Below are positions 6,030-14,400 of a DNA stretch of 21,317 nt, piece by piece. The notes under the pieces are model-generated. The model made no database searches and was not told the origin of the DNA. It saw nothing but the letters and a program-made list of their open reading frames with translations. Position 1 is the first letter of the stretch, and each line of letters starts with the position of its first letter. Both the position numbers and the translations under genes were made by a program. The DNA comes from JASJGK01 sp033791585 (GTDB lineage: Bacteria > SAR324 > XYD2-FULL-50-16). The DNA is taken from NCBI GenBank assembly GCA_033791585.1, contig JASJGK010000167.1, forward strand, positions 1 to 21,317, given 5' to 3'.

Positions 6030-8962
6030 TTTTTAAAGCCTTGAAACAGGCGCTTGCACTAGCCTTTTCTATTTCCGCTGCAACCTCAGCCTTGGGGGCG
6101 GATCTTAAAGTAAGTTACCCTCAAATTTTGCAGCAAAAAGGGGAAATCTATAAAAACACCAAAAAAGGATTTGTTGCCATAAAAGAAGGGGATCTCTTAA
6201 AAATTACAGATCATCTGCAAGCTGGGGCTTTAGGGAAAAAGGATAATGTAACTGAAAAACCCAAATTGCTACAAAAGCAAAAGCTGGTTTTTTCCTTTTC
6301 CGATAAAGAGATTATTGTGGCCCCACAGGGAAGCCAGGCAAAATTTACCAAGATCAAAAAATTGCCTAATTATGAGCTTACTGGTTATTCAACTTTGATC
6401 ATTAAACCACAAACCAAAAGCTACTCCTTTACCCTAAACGGTTTAAAAATGGAATCGACCACAGGCGCAACCCTGTACCTTGTGGCTACAAAAAGTGTGC
6501 AACAATGGACACTTGACTCAGGAGAGGTTTCAGCTTGGTTGCCTAAGAACAAAGGCAAATCAACGGTTCAAGAAAAATTTATTCTTAGAACTGGCGAACG
6601 AATTACGAAGAAAAAAAAGACTTTTGATTTAGAACGTAACCCCGATTATAAAGATAAAGTCTATTTAAATGCCCAAGCCGCAGGTTTTACAAAGGTAGTT
6701 CCTTATAAATATGCCGGCAAGGCCACCTTTAAAGGCGATTTTTTAATGGTCGACCGAGGGGAAAGTCGAGAGAAACTTGTTGGTTCCCCTGTGCCGATTT
6801 TTGAAGGGGATATTGTAAAAACGGGGAAGGGCCAAGAAGCAAAACTTAATTTGGAAACAGCGGACTTGATTATTATTCAACCTGAGTCCAGCTTTAATTT
6901 GTCGCAAATTGAAACGCAAAAAGTTCAAAAGAGCGACTTTAAGTTTACCGGTAAAATTAGAGTTAAGGCCAAAAAACGGAAAAAGAAACGGTCTGTTCGT
7001 TTTCGCAGCGCAACGGCTGTGATTGGCATAAAAGGAACTGAATTTTTTGCTAGTGCCACTGCTGGCGAGACCGAAGTGGGAACGCTTGAGGGCTTAGTTG
7101 GGGTTGCTGACCCCGATGGTAAGGGCGAAGTTCTTGTGGAGCCAGGTCAGAAAACTAGAGTTAAAAAAGGGCAATTACCAGAAAAGCCTGAGGCCATGGA
7201 GCCTGCTCAGCTAAATGAATTGAGCAAATCAGCGCCTACAGGTAATACGGAGGGACAAGGCCCAAAAATTTGGCCACCTCTCCAGTTAGCTTTTGTAACT
7301 AACTTAGAGGGTGCGCCTATCAAAGTGGCCTTCAATGCTCCAATGACAAAAATCAAGTTGCTGGTAAATGGCAAAGAGATCCCAGCGACGATTGCAGAGG
7401 ATAAAAAAACGGCTGAAATTGATGTTGTCGCTCTATTTGCCGCAGCTGCGAAAAAAACAACTGTAAAGCTCGAAATTGAGGCGACTGGTGAAGACAAAGC
7501 TGTTGCCAAGTCGTCTACCAGTTTAAAATTGCGGCACAAGCCTGCAAAACCACCTGAAATAACCATTGCAGAGGGTAAAACCGAAATCCGCACAGCTAAG
7601 GTGGAAAAACTTTTAATTGCCTCTGACCGTAAAATGTCCACTTGGGAATTGAGTCTCGACGGGAAACCAGTAAAGCCTGTCACAACTAAAAAAGATGCAA
7701 CCTCAGATACAAAAGGAGTTCTCGGTCTTGAGCTTTCTGGTGGTTGGTTAGCTGGTTTAAAATCTGGCGACCATATCTTAGAAGTTAAGGGCACTGACGA
7801 GTTTGACATGGCCAGTGAGGTTGCGAAGATCACCCTAAAGGTTGATCAAGATGCTCCTTTTGTAACGGGGCTAGCTGTAACACCTAGGCCAAACTCATTG
7901 GGCACGCCGCTAGTTTTAGGGGACTTGGTTACAGATGCAGAAAAAATGAAAACTACTGATAAAGAGCTAGCTAAGTCAGAACCTGCAAAAATGCTACCCA
8001 TGGATAACCTACCCTTGAAAGAAGGGGAGGGATTGACCTTCAAGTTTAATGAAAAAACCACCTCTACAATCATCGAAGTTGGTAAGCAAAAAGTGGAGTT
8101 AAAACCCAAAGCAAAGGGCCTAGAGTTTGAAATTGCTGCCAGTGACCTAAGTAGCTTGTTTAAAGGCAATCAAAAGGGTGAATTTACTCTATATTCTACC
8201 GACGACCTTGGAAATGAAAAGGCCATTAAGGGCCAAGTGGAATTTTCACCCCTACCTAGCCCAGCGGTTTTAGCTTGGTCCTTTAAGGGGAAAAGTTTAG
8301 CAAGTAAGGGAGACAAAGATTTAGTCTTTAGCTCTAACCAAGTAGTTGAAAAATGGGAAGTGAAGGTAAATGGAAAAAGTTTAAAACTTTTAGAGCTAAA
8401 GTCACAGCCACCTTTTGCCGTTGGTCAAAAAGTTACCATTTCTAGTGTCGAATTACTTAAGCTTGCAGAAGGAAGCAACAAAGTAGAAGTTACAGTATGG
8501 AATGACTTTCAACAGGATACCACTTTACCCTTGGCCTTGAGCCTTGATCAATCTGCACCAAAACTAGTGCAAATTGTGCCTGCCATGCCTTTGGAGTGGT
8601 TGAGCTTTATGGATAAGGATGTGGCTACCTTCGAATTTAGCGAACCCCTGTCCGAGGCGTCGGCAAAGGTTGCAGGTAAAAAGTGGGCAGTAAAGCTCAG
8701 TGCCGACAAGATAAGTTTGACTCTAACGGCCTCAGCGAATTTACTAGGGAACAAGGAGCAAGAATTTGAGATTGAAGTGGCAGACCAATTGGGGAATAAA
8801 GCTGTCTTTAAAGGCTGGGCGCGCATTAAACCCATGGGGGCTTCTGCCCTGAGAGATTCTTATAACGAAAGTTCTTTGGGCAATCAAATTGGCGACACAG
8901 ATGCTGGCTTGGAAATTGACCGAATCCCCTTTGATGCGAGGAAACCCAAAATTGTGAAATAG
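6026..8962 (+). CDS. Large FecR-domain/Ig-like surface protein
   Basis: 978 residues with a signal peptide (MIFKALKQALALAFSISAATSALGA). Residues about 240-375 form a FecR-type domain (PF04773-like): VPIFEGDIVKTGKGQEAKL, then IIIQPESSFNL, SATAVIGIKGTEF, a GTLEG strand and VEPGQKTRVKKG. Residues about 30-190 repeat that order in weaker form (KEGDLLKI, EIIVAPQGSQAKF, TGATLYL, LDSGEV, FILRTGERITKK), so there seem to be two FecR-type domains. From about 410 to 960 follows a series of Ig-like beta modules (for example KIKLLVNGKEIPATI, TWELSLDGKPVKP, DQDAPFVTGL, KWEVKVNGKSLKLL, DQSAPKLVQIVP). A basic KKRKKKRSVR patch lies at about 318-327. There is no TM segment after the signal peptide, so this is not an FecR-type sigma regulator. 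It is more likely a secreted or cell-surface structural protein. It starts inside the stop codon of the helical gene upstream. Confidence 0.85.
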   Translation: MIFKALKQALALAFSISAATSALGADLKVSYPQILQQKGEIYKNTKKGFVAIKEGDLLKITDHLQAGALGKKDNVTEKPKLLQKQKLVFSFSDKEIIVAPQGSQAKFTKIKKLPNYELTGYSTLIIKPQTKSYSFTLNGLKMESTTGATLYLVATKSVQQWTLDSGEVSAWLPKNKGKSTVQEKFILRTGERITKKKKTFDLERNPDYKDKVYLNAQAAGFTKVVPYKYAGKATFKGDFLMVDRGESREKLVGSPVPIFEGDIVKTGKGQEAKLNLETADLIIIQPESSFNLSQIETQKVQKSDFKFTGKIRVKAKKRKKKRSVRFRSATAVIGIKGTEFFASATAGETEVGTLEGLVGVADPDGKGEVLVEPGQKTRVKKGQLPEKPEAMEPAQLNELSKSAPTGNTEGQGPKIWPPLQLAFVTNLEGAPIKVAFNAPMTKIKLLVNGKEIPATIAEDKKTAEIDVVALFAAAAKKTTVKLEIEATGEDKAVAKSSTSLKLRHKPAKPPEITIAEGKTEIRTAKVEKLLIASDRKMSTWELSLDGKPVKPVTTKKDATSDTKGVLGLELSGGWLAGLKSGDHILEVKGTDEFDMASEVAKITLKVDQDAPFVTGLAVTPRPNSLGTPLVLGDLVTDAEKMKTTDKELAKSEPAKMLPMDNLPLKEGEGLTFKFNEKTTSTIIEVGKQKVELKPKAKGLEFEIAASDLSSLFKGNQKGEFTLYSTDDLGNEKAIKGQVEFSPLPSPAVLAWSFKGKSLASKGDKDLVFSSNQVVEKWEVKVNGKSLKLLELKSQPPFAVGQKVTISSVELLKLAEGSNKVEVTVWNDFQQDTTLPLALSLDQSAPKLVQIVPAMPLEWLSFMDKDVATFEFSEPLSEASAKVAGKKWAVKLSADKISLTLTASANLLGNKEQEFEIEVADQLGNKAVFKGWARIKPMGASALRDSYNESSLGNQIGDTDAGLEIDRIPFDARKPKIVK

Positions 8963-9079
8963 GACCTAGTCGACACCTGTTAAGTACGGCTGTAGGCTTA
9001 AAAAGTAAGGTGCAATTGACCTAAAATTGCTGCTTAATTGAGGGGGCTAAAAATTACCCTTTGCTTTTTTATCCTGCAC

Positions 9080-9119
9080 AGATGCCTAGGCTTAGTCTGT
9101 GGAGCCGAGTCTAGCATCT
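9080..9119. other. Imperfect 12-bp stem-loop
   Basis: AGATGC (9080-9085) pairs with GCATCT (9114-9119). After a one-base bulge, TAGGCT (9087-9092) pairs with AGTCTA (9108-9113) with one G-T pair, around a 15-base loop. It lies between the FecR gene and the next promoter. It is followed by ATTTCTAGCC and no U-tract, so transcription termination is possible but unproven. Confidence 0.35.
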
Positions 9120-9143
9120 ATTTCTAGCCTAAGTTCTTTTCCA

Positions 9144-9172
9144 TTGCTGCACTTTTATAAACTCCCTATAAT
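9144..9172 (+). promoter_or_regulatory. Strong sigma70-type promoter
   Basis: TTGCTG (9144-9149), a 17-base spacer and a perfect TATAAT (9167-9172). Transcription would begin near 9179 and reach the ABM-domain start at 9217 after a short leader. It would drive the monooxygenase-like gene and the dehydrogenase behind it. Confidence 0.75.
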
Positions 9173-9216
9173 TAGACGATCAAATATAAATCATACACCG
9201 AAGTAAATGGAATAGC

Positions 9217-9540
9217 ATGAACCCCAATAATAACCCCTACTACCTTACAATTGTAACTACTGAAATCTCTGACCATGACCCAGAAGGTTATAAGGCTTAC
9301 CGTAAAGAACTGTCTGAAATTATGTCAGAGCAGCCGGGTTTTAAGGGAGCTGAGGCAGTTGTAGAAGGAACCACAACCATTAGCTTGGTTTATTGGGAAA
9401 CCCAAGAAGCCATGAGTGCTTGGGGCTCTGCGCCAGCGCACCAAGAGATAAAGAAAAAAAGCCATGCAGGTGGTTGGTTAAAGTCGGCACGCATTGAGAT
9501 TGCCCAGGTGAACCATTGCATTGAAATGCCACCGAAATAA
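9217..9540 (+). CDS. ABM-domain (antibiotic biosynthesis monooxygenase-like) protein
   Basis: 107 residues matching the single-domain ABM/dimeric alpha-beta barrel family (PF03992-like). It has a first strand YLTIVTTEIS, a helix DPEGYKAYRKELSEIMSEQPGFKGAEAVVE, a strand TTTISLVYWETQEAMSAWGSAPAHQEIKKK, then WLKSARIEIAQV. The E-x-x-W and H-x-x-h pattern of the second half (WETQEAMSAWGSAPAHQEIK) is typical of the family. The family includes cofactorless monooxygenases and heme-degrading enzymes, but many members have unknown substrates. No signal peptide, so it is cytoplasmic. It lies 45 bases before the dehydrogenase gene and behind the strong promoter, so the two probably form one redox or detoxification operon. 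Confidence 0.85.
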   Translation: MNPNNNPYYLTIVTTEISDHDPEGYKAYRKELSEIMSEQPGFKGAEAVVEGTTTISLVYWETQEAMSAWGSAPAHQEIKKKSHAGGWLKSARIEIAQVNHCIEMPPK

Positions 9541-9585
9541 TTTTAGTGCACTTAGAGTCAGGTAAAATTTAGACTGGAGTAGAAA

Positions 9586-10590
9586 ATGAAAGCAGTTGGA
9601 TATAAAGCCTCAATGCCTATTGATGAAAAGGGTGCTTTAGAAGACATCACCCTGCCCGATCCTATCCCGAGTAACAAAGATTTACTTGTCTCTGTTAGGG
9701 CCGTTTCAGTTAACCCCGTTGACACAAAAATCAGGCTTAGGGCGGCCCCTGAAGAGGGGCAATATAAGGTGCTTGGCTGGGATGCCGCAGGCGTGGTTGA
9801 GGCAATTGGCCCAGATGTTAGTATGTTCAAGGTTGGTGATGAAGTCTGGTATTCTGGGGCTGTAGATCGGCCTGGGACAAATTCAGAATTACACTTGGTA
9901 GACGAGCGAATATCGGCCAAAAAACCAGAGAAACTGGGCTTTGCCGAGGCCGCAGCCCTTCCCTTAACTTCTGTTACTGCCTGGGAGCTGCTTTTTGATC
10001 GCCTCCAAGTGGACCAAGACTCTAAAGGTACTCTTTTGGTCATTGGTGCCGCTGGTGGAGTTGGCTCTATCTTGATTCAGCTTGCAAAAAAACTCACAGG
10101 TTTAACTGTTATAGCCACAGCCTCTAGGGCAAAATCTAAGGAGTGGGTAACCTCTTTGGGCGCTGATTACGTTATTAACCACAATAATTCATTGGTTGCC
10201 CAGTTGAAAGCTATAGGCTTTGAACAAGTGCCTTATATCATCAGTTTAACCCACACAGATGAATACTTAAAAGACATTGTAGAAGTCATTGCCCCCCAAG
10301 GAAAGTTTGCTCTAATTGATGATCCCCCAACATTAAATGCAATGCCCTTTAAAACCAAAAGTGTTTCCATTCATTGGGAGCTGATGTTTACTCGCTCTTT
10401 ATTTCAAACCTCAGATATGATAGAGCAGCACAGAGCTTTACAGAAATTGGCTGAAATGGTGGATGCAGGGGAGATTAAAACTACCCTAGGCAACAACTTT
10501 GGCAAGATAACAGCGGTCAACCTGACCAAGGCCCATAAAGTATTAGAAGAGGGAACAGCTGTTGGTAAAATCGTTTTGGAGGGCTTTTGA
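9586..10590 (+). CDS. Quinone-oxidoreductase-type MDR dehydrogenase, zinc-free
   Basis: 334 residues of the medium-chain dehydrogenase/reductase superfamily, closest in look to the zinc-binding alcohol dehydrogenase family 1/quinone reductase group. The catalytic domain shows VRAVSVNPVDTKIR (residues 37-50), LGWDAAGVVEAIGPDV and FKVGDEVWYSG. The Rossmann domain has the nucleotide loop GAAGGVGS at 154-161, then LAKKL and LGADYVINH. I see no cysteine in the sequence and no GHE motif, so neither zinc site is present and the enzyme is most likely an NAD(P)H-dependent quinone or enone reductase. GGAG precedes the ATG by seven bases. It follows the ABM gene closely and ends 92 bases before tetR. 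The substrate cannot be stated. Confidence 0.9.
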   Translation: MKAVGYKASMPIDEKGALEDITLPDPIPSNKDLLVSVRAVSVNPVDTKIRLRAAPEEGQYKVLGWDAAGVVEAIGPDVSMFKVGDEVWYSGAVDRPGTNSELHLVDERISAKKPEKLGFAEAAALPLTSVTAWELLFDRLQVDQDSKGTLLVIGAAGGVGSILIQLAKKLTGLTVIATASRAKSKEWVTSLGADYVINHNNSLVAQLKAIGFEQVPYIISLTHTDEYLKDIVEVIAPQGKFALIDDPPTLNAMPFKTKSVSIHWELMFTRSLFQTSDMIEQHRALQKLAEMVDAGEIKTTLGNNFGKITAVNLTKAHKVLEEGTAVGKIVLEGF

Positions 10591-10623
10591 TCCTGCTTGC
10601 AATAGCCTCAAGAAATAAACTTC

Positions 10624-10652
10624 TTGACATGAACTGACCAAATAACTAATCT
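10624..10652 (+). promoter_or_regulatory. Promoter of the TetR gene
   Basis: A perfect TTGACA (10624-10629), a 17-base spacer and TAATCT (10647-10652). The -10 element lies inside the 23-bp operator 10635-10657, the usual layout for an autorepressed TetR gene. Confidence 0.75.
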
Positions 10653-10657
10653 AGTCA
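10635..10657. promoter_or_regulatory. TetR-type operator, copy 1 (tetR promoter)
   Basis: A 23-bp imperfect palindrome starting TGACCAAA, with a central ACTA at positions 11-14 and ending CTAGTCA. The same 23-bp pattern recurs at 11335 and 11421. It covers the -10 of the tetR promoter, so binding there would block transcription. Confidence 0.75.
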
Positions 10658-10682
10658 TTAAGTCACAAAAACGAGGAAAATT

Positions 10683-11246
10683 GTGAACTCTACTGAACTA
10701 AAAATTTTAACAGCGGCGCACCAGCTTTTTTTTCGCTTTGGTTTTAAAAAAACTAGTGTGGACGAAATTGCTGCCGAAGCTGGTGTTGGTAAAGGGACCA
10801 TTTACAACCACTATTCTAATAAAGAAGAGTTGTTCATGAAGCTTGGTGAATCCATGCAAACGTTGGTGAAGGAACAGGTAGAAAGAGAAATTTCCCACGT
10901 TACCCAAGCTGACGAAAGAATTTTTGAGCGCATTGACCGAGAGATGAAACTATTTTCTGCCAAAAAGTTAGAAAGTGGGGCAACCCCTGCGATCATGCAG
11001 GAATTGTTTGAAGTCTGTGGCCACTTAAAGAGCCTACAAAAATATAATGAAATAGGCTTAATTAGAGATCTGGAACTGGGTGTGGAGCAGGGGATTTTTA
11101 AAAAAATTGATGTGGAGCAAACCTTTAAATCGATTTACACTGTAATGGGCCAATTTATGTTAAAATGGCTGTTCATGGATTATGAAGAGGTTAAATTAGA
11201 GAGAAACTCGATTCTTAAAATGATGATTGATGGAATTCGGGTTTAA
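10683..11246 (+). CDS. TetR/AcrR-family transcriptional regulator
   Basis: 187 residues starting at GTG, with GAGGA seven bases before. Residues about 6-50 form the TetR helix-turn-helix: AHQLFFRFGFKKTSVDEIAAEAGVGKGTIYNHYSNKEELF in order, with the family signature GVGKGTIYNHY-x-x-KEELF. The remaining helical part is the ligand and dimer domain (LFEVCGHL, ESGATPAIMQEL, YTVMGQFMLKWLF), similar in size to regulators of efflux genes. A TTGACA/TAATCT promoter with an embedded palindrome precedes it, and the same palindrome occurs twice before the exporter gene downstream. It is therefore most likely an autorepressor and the regulator of the RND operon. The inducer is unknown, perhaps a lipid or a hydrophobic compound handled by the exporter. 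Confidence 0.93.
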   Translation: MNSTELKILTAAHQLFFRFGFKKTSVDEIAAEAGVGKGTIYNHYSNKEELFMKLGESMQTLVKEQVEREISHVTQADERIFERIDREMKLFSAKKLESGATPAIMQELFEVCGHLKSLQKYNEIGLIRDLELGVEQGIFKKIDVEQTFKSIYTVMGQFMLKWLFMDYEEVKLERNSILKMMIDGIRV

Positions 11247-11302
11247 AAACCCACACAAACCACAATAGTTAAGTTTATTTTTATTGGACTTAATTAGAAC
11301 CT

Positions 11303-11324
11303 AGCCCTAGTAGGGCTTTTTTTT
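11303..11324 (+). terminator. Intrinsic terminator of tetR
   Basis: AGCCC (11303-11307) and GGGCT (11313-11317) form a stem with a TAGTA loop, followed by eight T (11317-11324). It lies 57 bases after the tetR stop and separates it from the exporter operon. Confidence 0.85.
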
Positions 11325-11334
11325 ACATGAGGAC

Positions 11335-11357
11335 TGACCCAAAAACTATTTTGGTCA
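11335..11357. promoter_or_regulatory. TetR-type operator, copy 2
   Basis: A 23-bp near-palindrome starting TGACCCAAAAACTA and ending TTTTGGTCA, with the same ends and central ACTA as copies 1 and 3. A weak promoter could overlap it: TTTACA at 11322-11327 with TATTTT at 11347-11352 inside the operator, spacer 19. It lies between two intrinsic terminators. Confidence 0.7.
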
Positions 11358-11367
11358 ATTCGGCAAC

Positions 11368-11410
11368 CCTTGGTAAAGCTTGCAAAGCTAGCTATACCAA
11401 GGTTTTTTTT
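11368..11410 (+). terminator. Second intrinsic terminator, upstream of the RND operon
   Basis: CCTTGGTA (11368-11375) pairs perfectly with TACCAAGG (11395-11402). An inner AGCT/AGCT pair extends the stem, and eight T (11403-11410) follow at once. It is a canonical Rho-independent terminator, yet no gene lies between it and the tetR terminator, only operator copy 2. Confidence 0.85.
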
Positions 11411-11420
11411 ACTTCATAGG

Positions 11421-11443
11421 TGACTAAACGACTAATTTAGTCA
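11421..11443. promoter_or_regulatory. TetR-type operator, copy 3 (proximal to RND gene)
   Basis: A 23-bp palindrome, TGACTAAA then CGACTAA then TTTAGTCA, the most symmetrical of the three. By analogy with copy 1 its positions 13-18 (TAATTT, 11433-11438) could be the -10 of the exporter promoter, although the -35 (TACTTC at 11410-11415 for a 17-base spacer) is poor. It lies 54 bases before the exporter start. Confidence 0.75.
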
Positions 11444-11497
11444 CTGGGTTATCTGCCCCTTGGGGCACTAAATATTAACAATGCATAGAGAATTCTT

Positions 11498-14400
11498 ATG
11501 ATGAAATTTTTTGCTAACATTTCAACCAAATATCCTTGGTTGATGTTCGTCGTTGTCATAGCCGTAACTGGTTTTATGATGAACCAAATTAAAACCAAGC
11601 TGAAGGTTGAGCCAGACATGACCAAGTTCATGCCTAACTCTATGCCCACAACCAAAGCCAATGACTACTTAAAAAAGAATTATAATTTTAAAGATTCTAT
11701 GCTCGTTGGTATCGAAGCCACTGAGGGAACTTTGATGACTACCGAGCGCTTTAGAGCAATGGAAAACATCATCTTAGCCATCAATGAATTAAAAATGACT
11801 AAGACTTTTGATAGCATTCTAACAGGCAAAAAAGAAAATCTAACCTTTGGTTTGGGGATTGATACTGAAAACATCAGTGGCTTGGCCAACCTAGAAAATG
11901 TTATTTTAGATACAGAAACAGGTTCTGTTGTCACGGGTAGCGTGATCAAAAAGTTAAAAACAGAACTGGGCATTGTCAGCCTTGCAGGTTTTGAAGAACG
12001 ACTCCCAACAAAGGATGCCGATCTAGAGCGCTTAATGGAGCCTCTAATAAAGTTGGTGATGGAAAATCGCCTTTTTAAAAATAACGTTCTGTCAGAAGAC
12101 CAAACAGCCTCGACTATCCGCATCCCCATGGTTAGGAAGTGGGACTATAAAAGACGTTACACTGTTTCTGAGCTGACAACAGCTTTAGACCCAGAGGCGC
12201 TTAAAAGGCGTTACCAAGGTCAAGATAGTTTATTCCCCTATACAATTTATAACAAAAAACTTGGAGATGTAACCTATGATGATGCTTTTATTGCTGCACA
12301 TTCACAGAAACTTGCCGAAATTTTCCAAAATTATTTAAATTCAAAATTAGACCCCATTTTTGGCGACTACCCAGAGCTTGAAAAAATGCTTGAGGTGCCA
12401 TTAACTGCCCCAACCTTCCTTGAAATTTTAAAGGTTTTAGAGCAGCGCGAATTCAACCTTCATCCTGAAATGATGACTTGGGAGAATGTGAATATCGGCC
12501 TTTGGGAAACTCTATTACCAGAACTAGACCCTGCCAGCCGTGAAAACTTAGAGTTTCAAATTGGCAACGTAATGAATGTTTACGACCTTGTTTTGGTCTA
12601 CGCTGAAGTAAACCAAATCTTAGAAAACAATAAAGTAGAAGGCGTAAAATATTATGTCGCTGGTACACCTGTTGTCTTGGCTGTCTTTTCAGAAATGATG
12701 GGCAAGGATATGGGCACACTACTCCCTGTTGGGGTGGTTGTGATCTTTTTAATTTTAGCTATTAGTTTTAAATCCTTGCGTGGTGTTGTGATCCCACTGA
12801 TTACGGTAATCTTATCGATCATTTGGACATTAGGCTCCATGGCCACAGTGGGAACCCCACTAACGGCTTTATCTTCGATTTTACCAGTGGTGTTACTGGC
12901 GACAGGTAGTGCCTATGGCATTCACTTACTTAATCGCTACTACGACGATATTAAGTATTCGACCCACAGAAAAGAAGTAATGAACCTCGCCGTGCGCCAC
13001 GTTGGTTGGGCTATTGTAATGGCCGCCACCACGACCTTTGCAGGCTTTATCTCGTTGCTTTCATCTGATCTATCTATGATCGCAGACTTTGGTCTCTTTA
13101 CTGCTGTAGGTGTACTCTATGCCTTGTTCTTAACCTTGACTCTGAGCCCCGCTCTTTTAAGCCTCTGGCCACTGCCTAAGAAAGTTAAGAAGATGCACGA
13201 GTCAGATTCAGATGCCGAGCAACAAGGTAGTTTTGTTGATGGCATCATGGTTATGATCGCCCATTTGGTTATTAAAAATTCGAAAAAGATTGTCATTGGC
13301 TCCGTGGTTGCCATTGTAGCCTTTGCCACTGTGGTTCCCCAGCTTGAGTTTGAAGGGGGGCAAATGGCCAACTTCAAGCCAGACAACGTCCTTTTTCAAA
13401 GTGACCAGCTGATCAATAAAAAGCTGACAGGTACCAACCTGTTTAATGTCCTGTTTAAGTTTCGCGACCAAGTGAACTTGGAAGGCGATTGGATTCAAGG
13501 CGAATTAAAAACAAGAAGTGCTAACTTTGGTGCCTCTTGGAGTGGCTTCACAGCTAAGAATAAAATCAAGCTGCCAGCAGCTTTAGAGAAGATAAACCAA
13601 TCGGTAGCAGCCAAGGATGCCAAAGAAATTTCAGACTCTTTGCAGTTGATTGCAGACTTGATGAATGAAGACTTTGAGGTTGTTACTGAAGAAGCCGAAG
13701 AAGAGACTTCGGACTTAGGTGCCCTGGATGAAGCCAGTGATGATTTTGGTGGTTTAGGCGACCTAGGTGATAGTGAGTCCACTGTAGAAGCAACAATAGG
13801 GTCCTTTGCCGACCTTTCATCAGAACAGGTAGCAGGTTTAAAAAACTTAAATCAGCGCTTAGGAATGGATGAGTCTGCTTGGGAAACCACAGGTGCAGAA
13901 ATCTTAGCTTTAAGAAAAGTTGCTGCCATAGAGTCTGCAAAGCCAATGAAAAAGAGCTACAACCTTTTATTTGATCTCTTTGCAACTGATGTGAAACAAC
14001 CTCAGGTGTTACACAAGCTAGTCAAGTTGCAAGATAGTGTGTGGGGACTTCAAAGCCCAATGGTCGAAGTTGATGGTCAGATGATGACACCAACTTCCTT
14101 TGTTACAGGCCCAATTGACCTGATTCGCACAACCTACCGTGTATTTTTCCACGATGACAAACCTGAGTTTGATCGCCTTCCAAATGCGGAAACCGATAAC
14201 TTGAGTGACTCAAGTTTAACAGACCGGGGCATTATTGGTGTGGTTCTAAACCAAGCCCAAAGTGGAAGTCGTGAAAATTTTGATGCCATGATCTCTCCTG
14301 ACTTAAAGGAGTTCCAGATTAACATTATTGCGAGACAGGGTTTGACTGCCTTTGTTGATGGTTACCAAAAGAACATCCAAGCCGAGCTGGATCAGCTTTT

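Noticed and set aside
7207..7833. 208-codon minus-strand open frame inside the FecR gene
   Set aside because: Antisense shadow of a well-supported gene; no ribosome site or domain.
9558..10043. 161-codon minus-strand open frame over the dehydrogenase
   Set aside because: Antisense of a conserved MDR enzyme, with low-complexity Ser/Thr composition typical of shadow frames.
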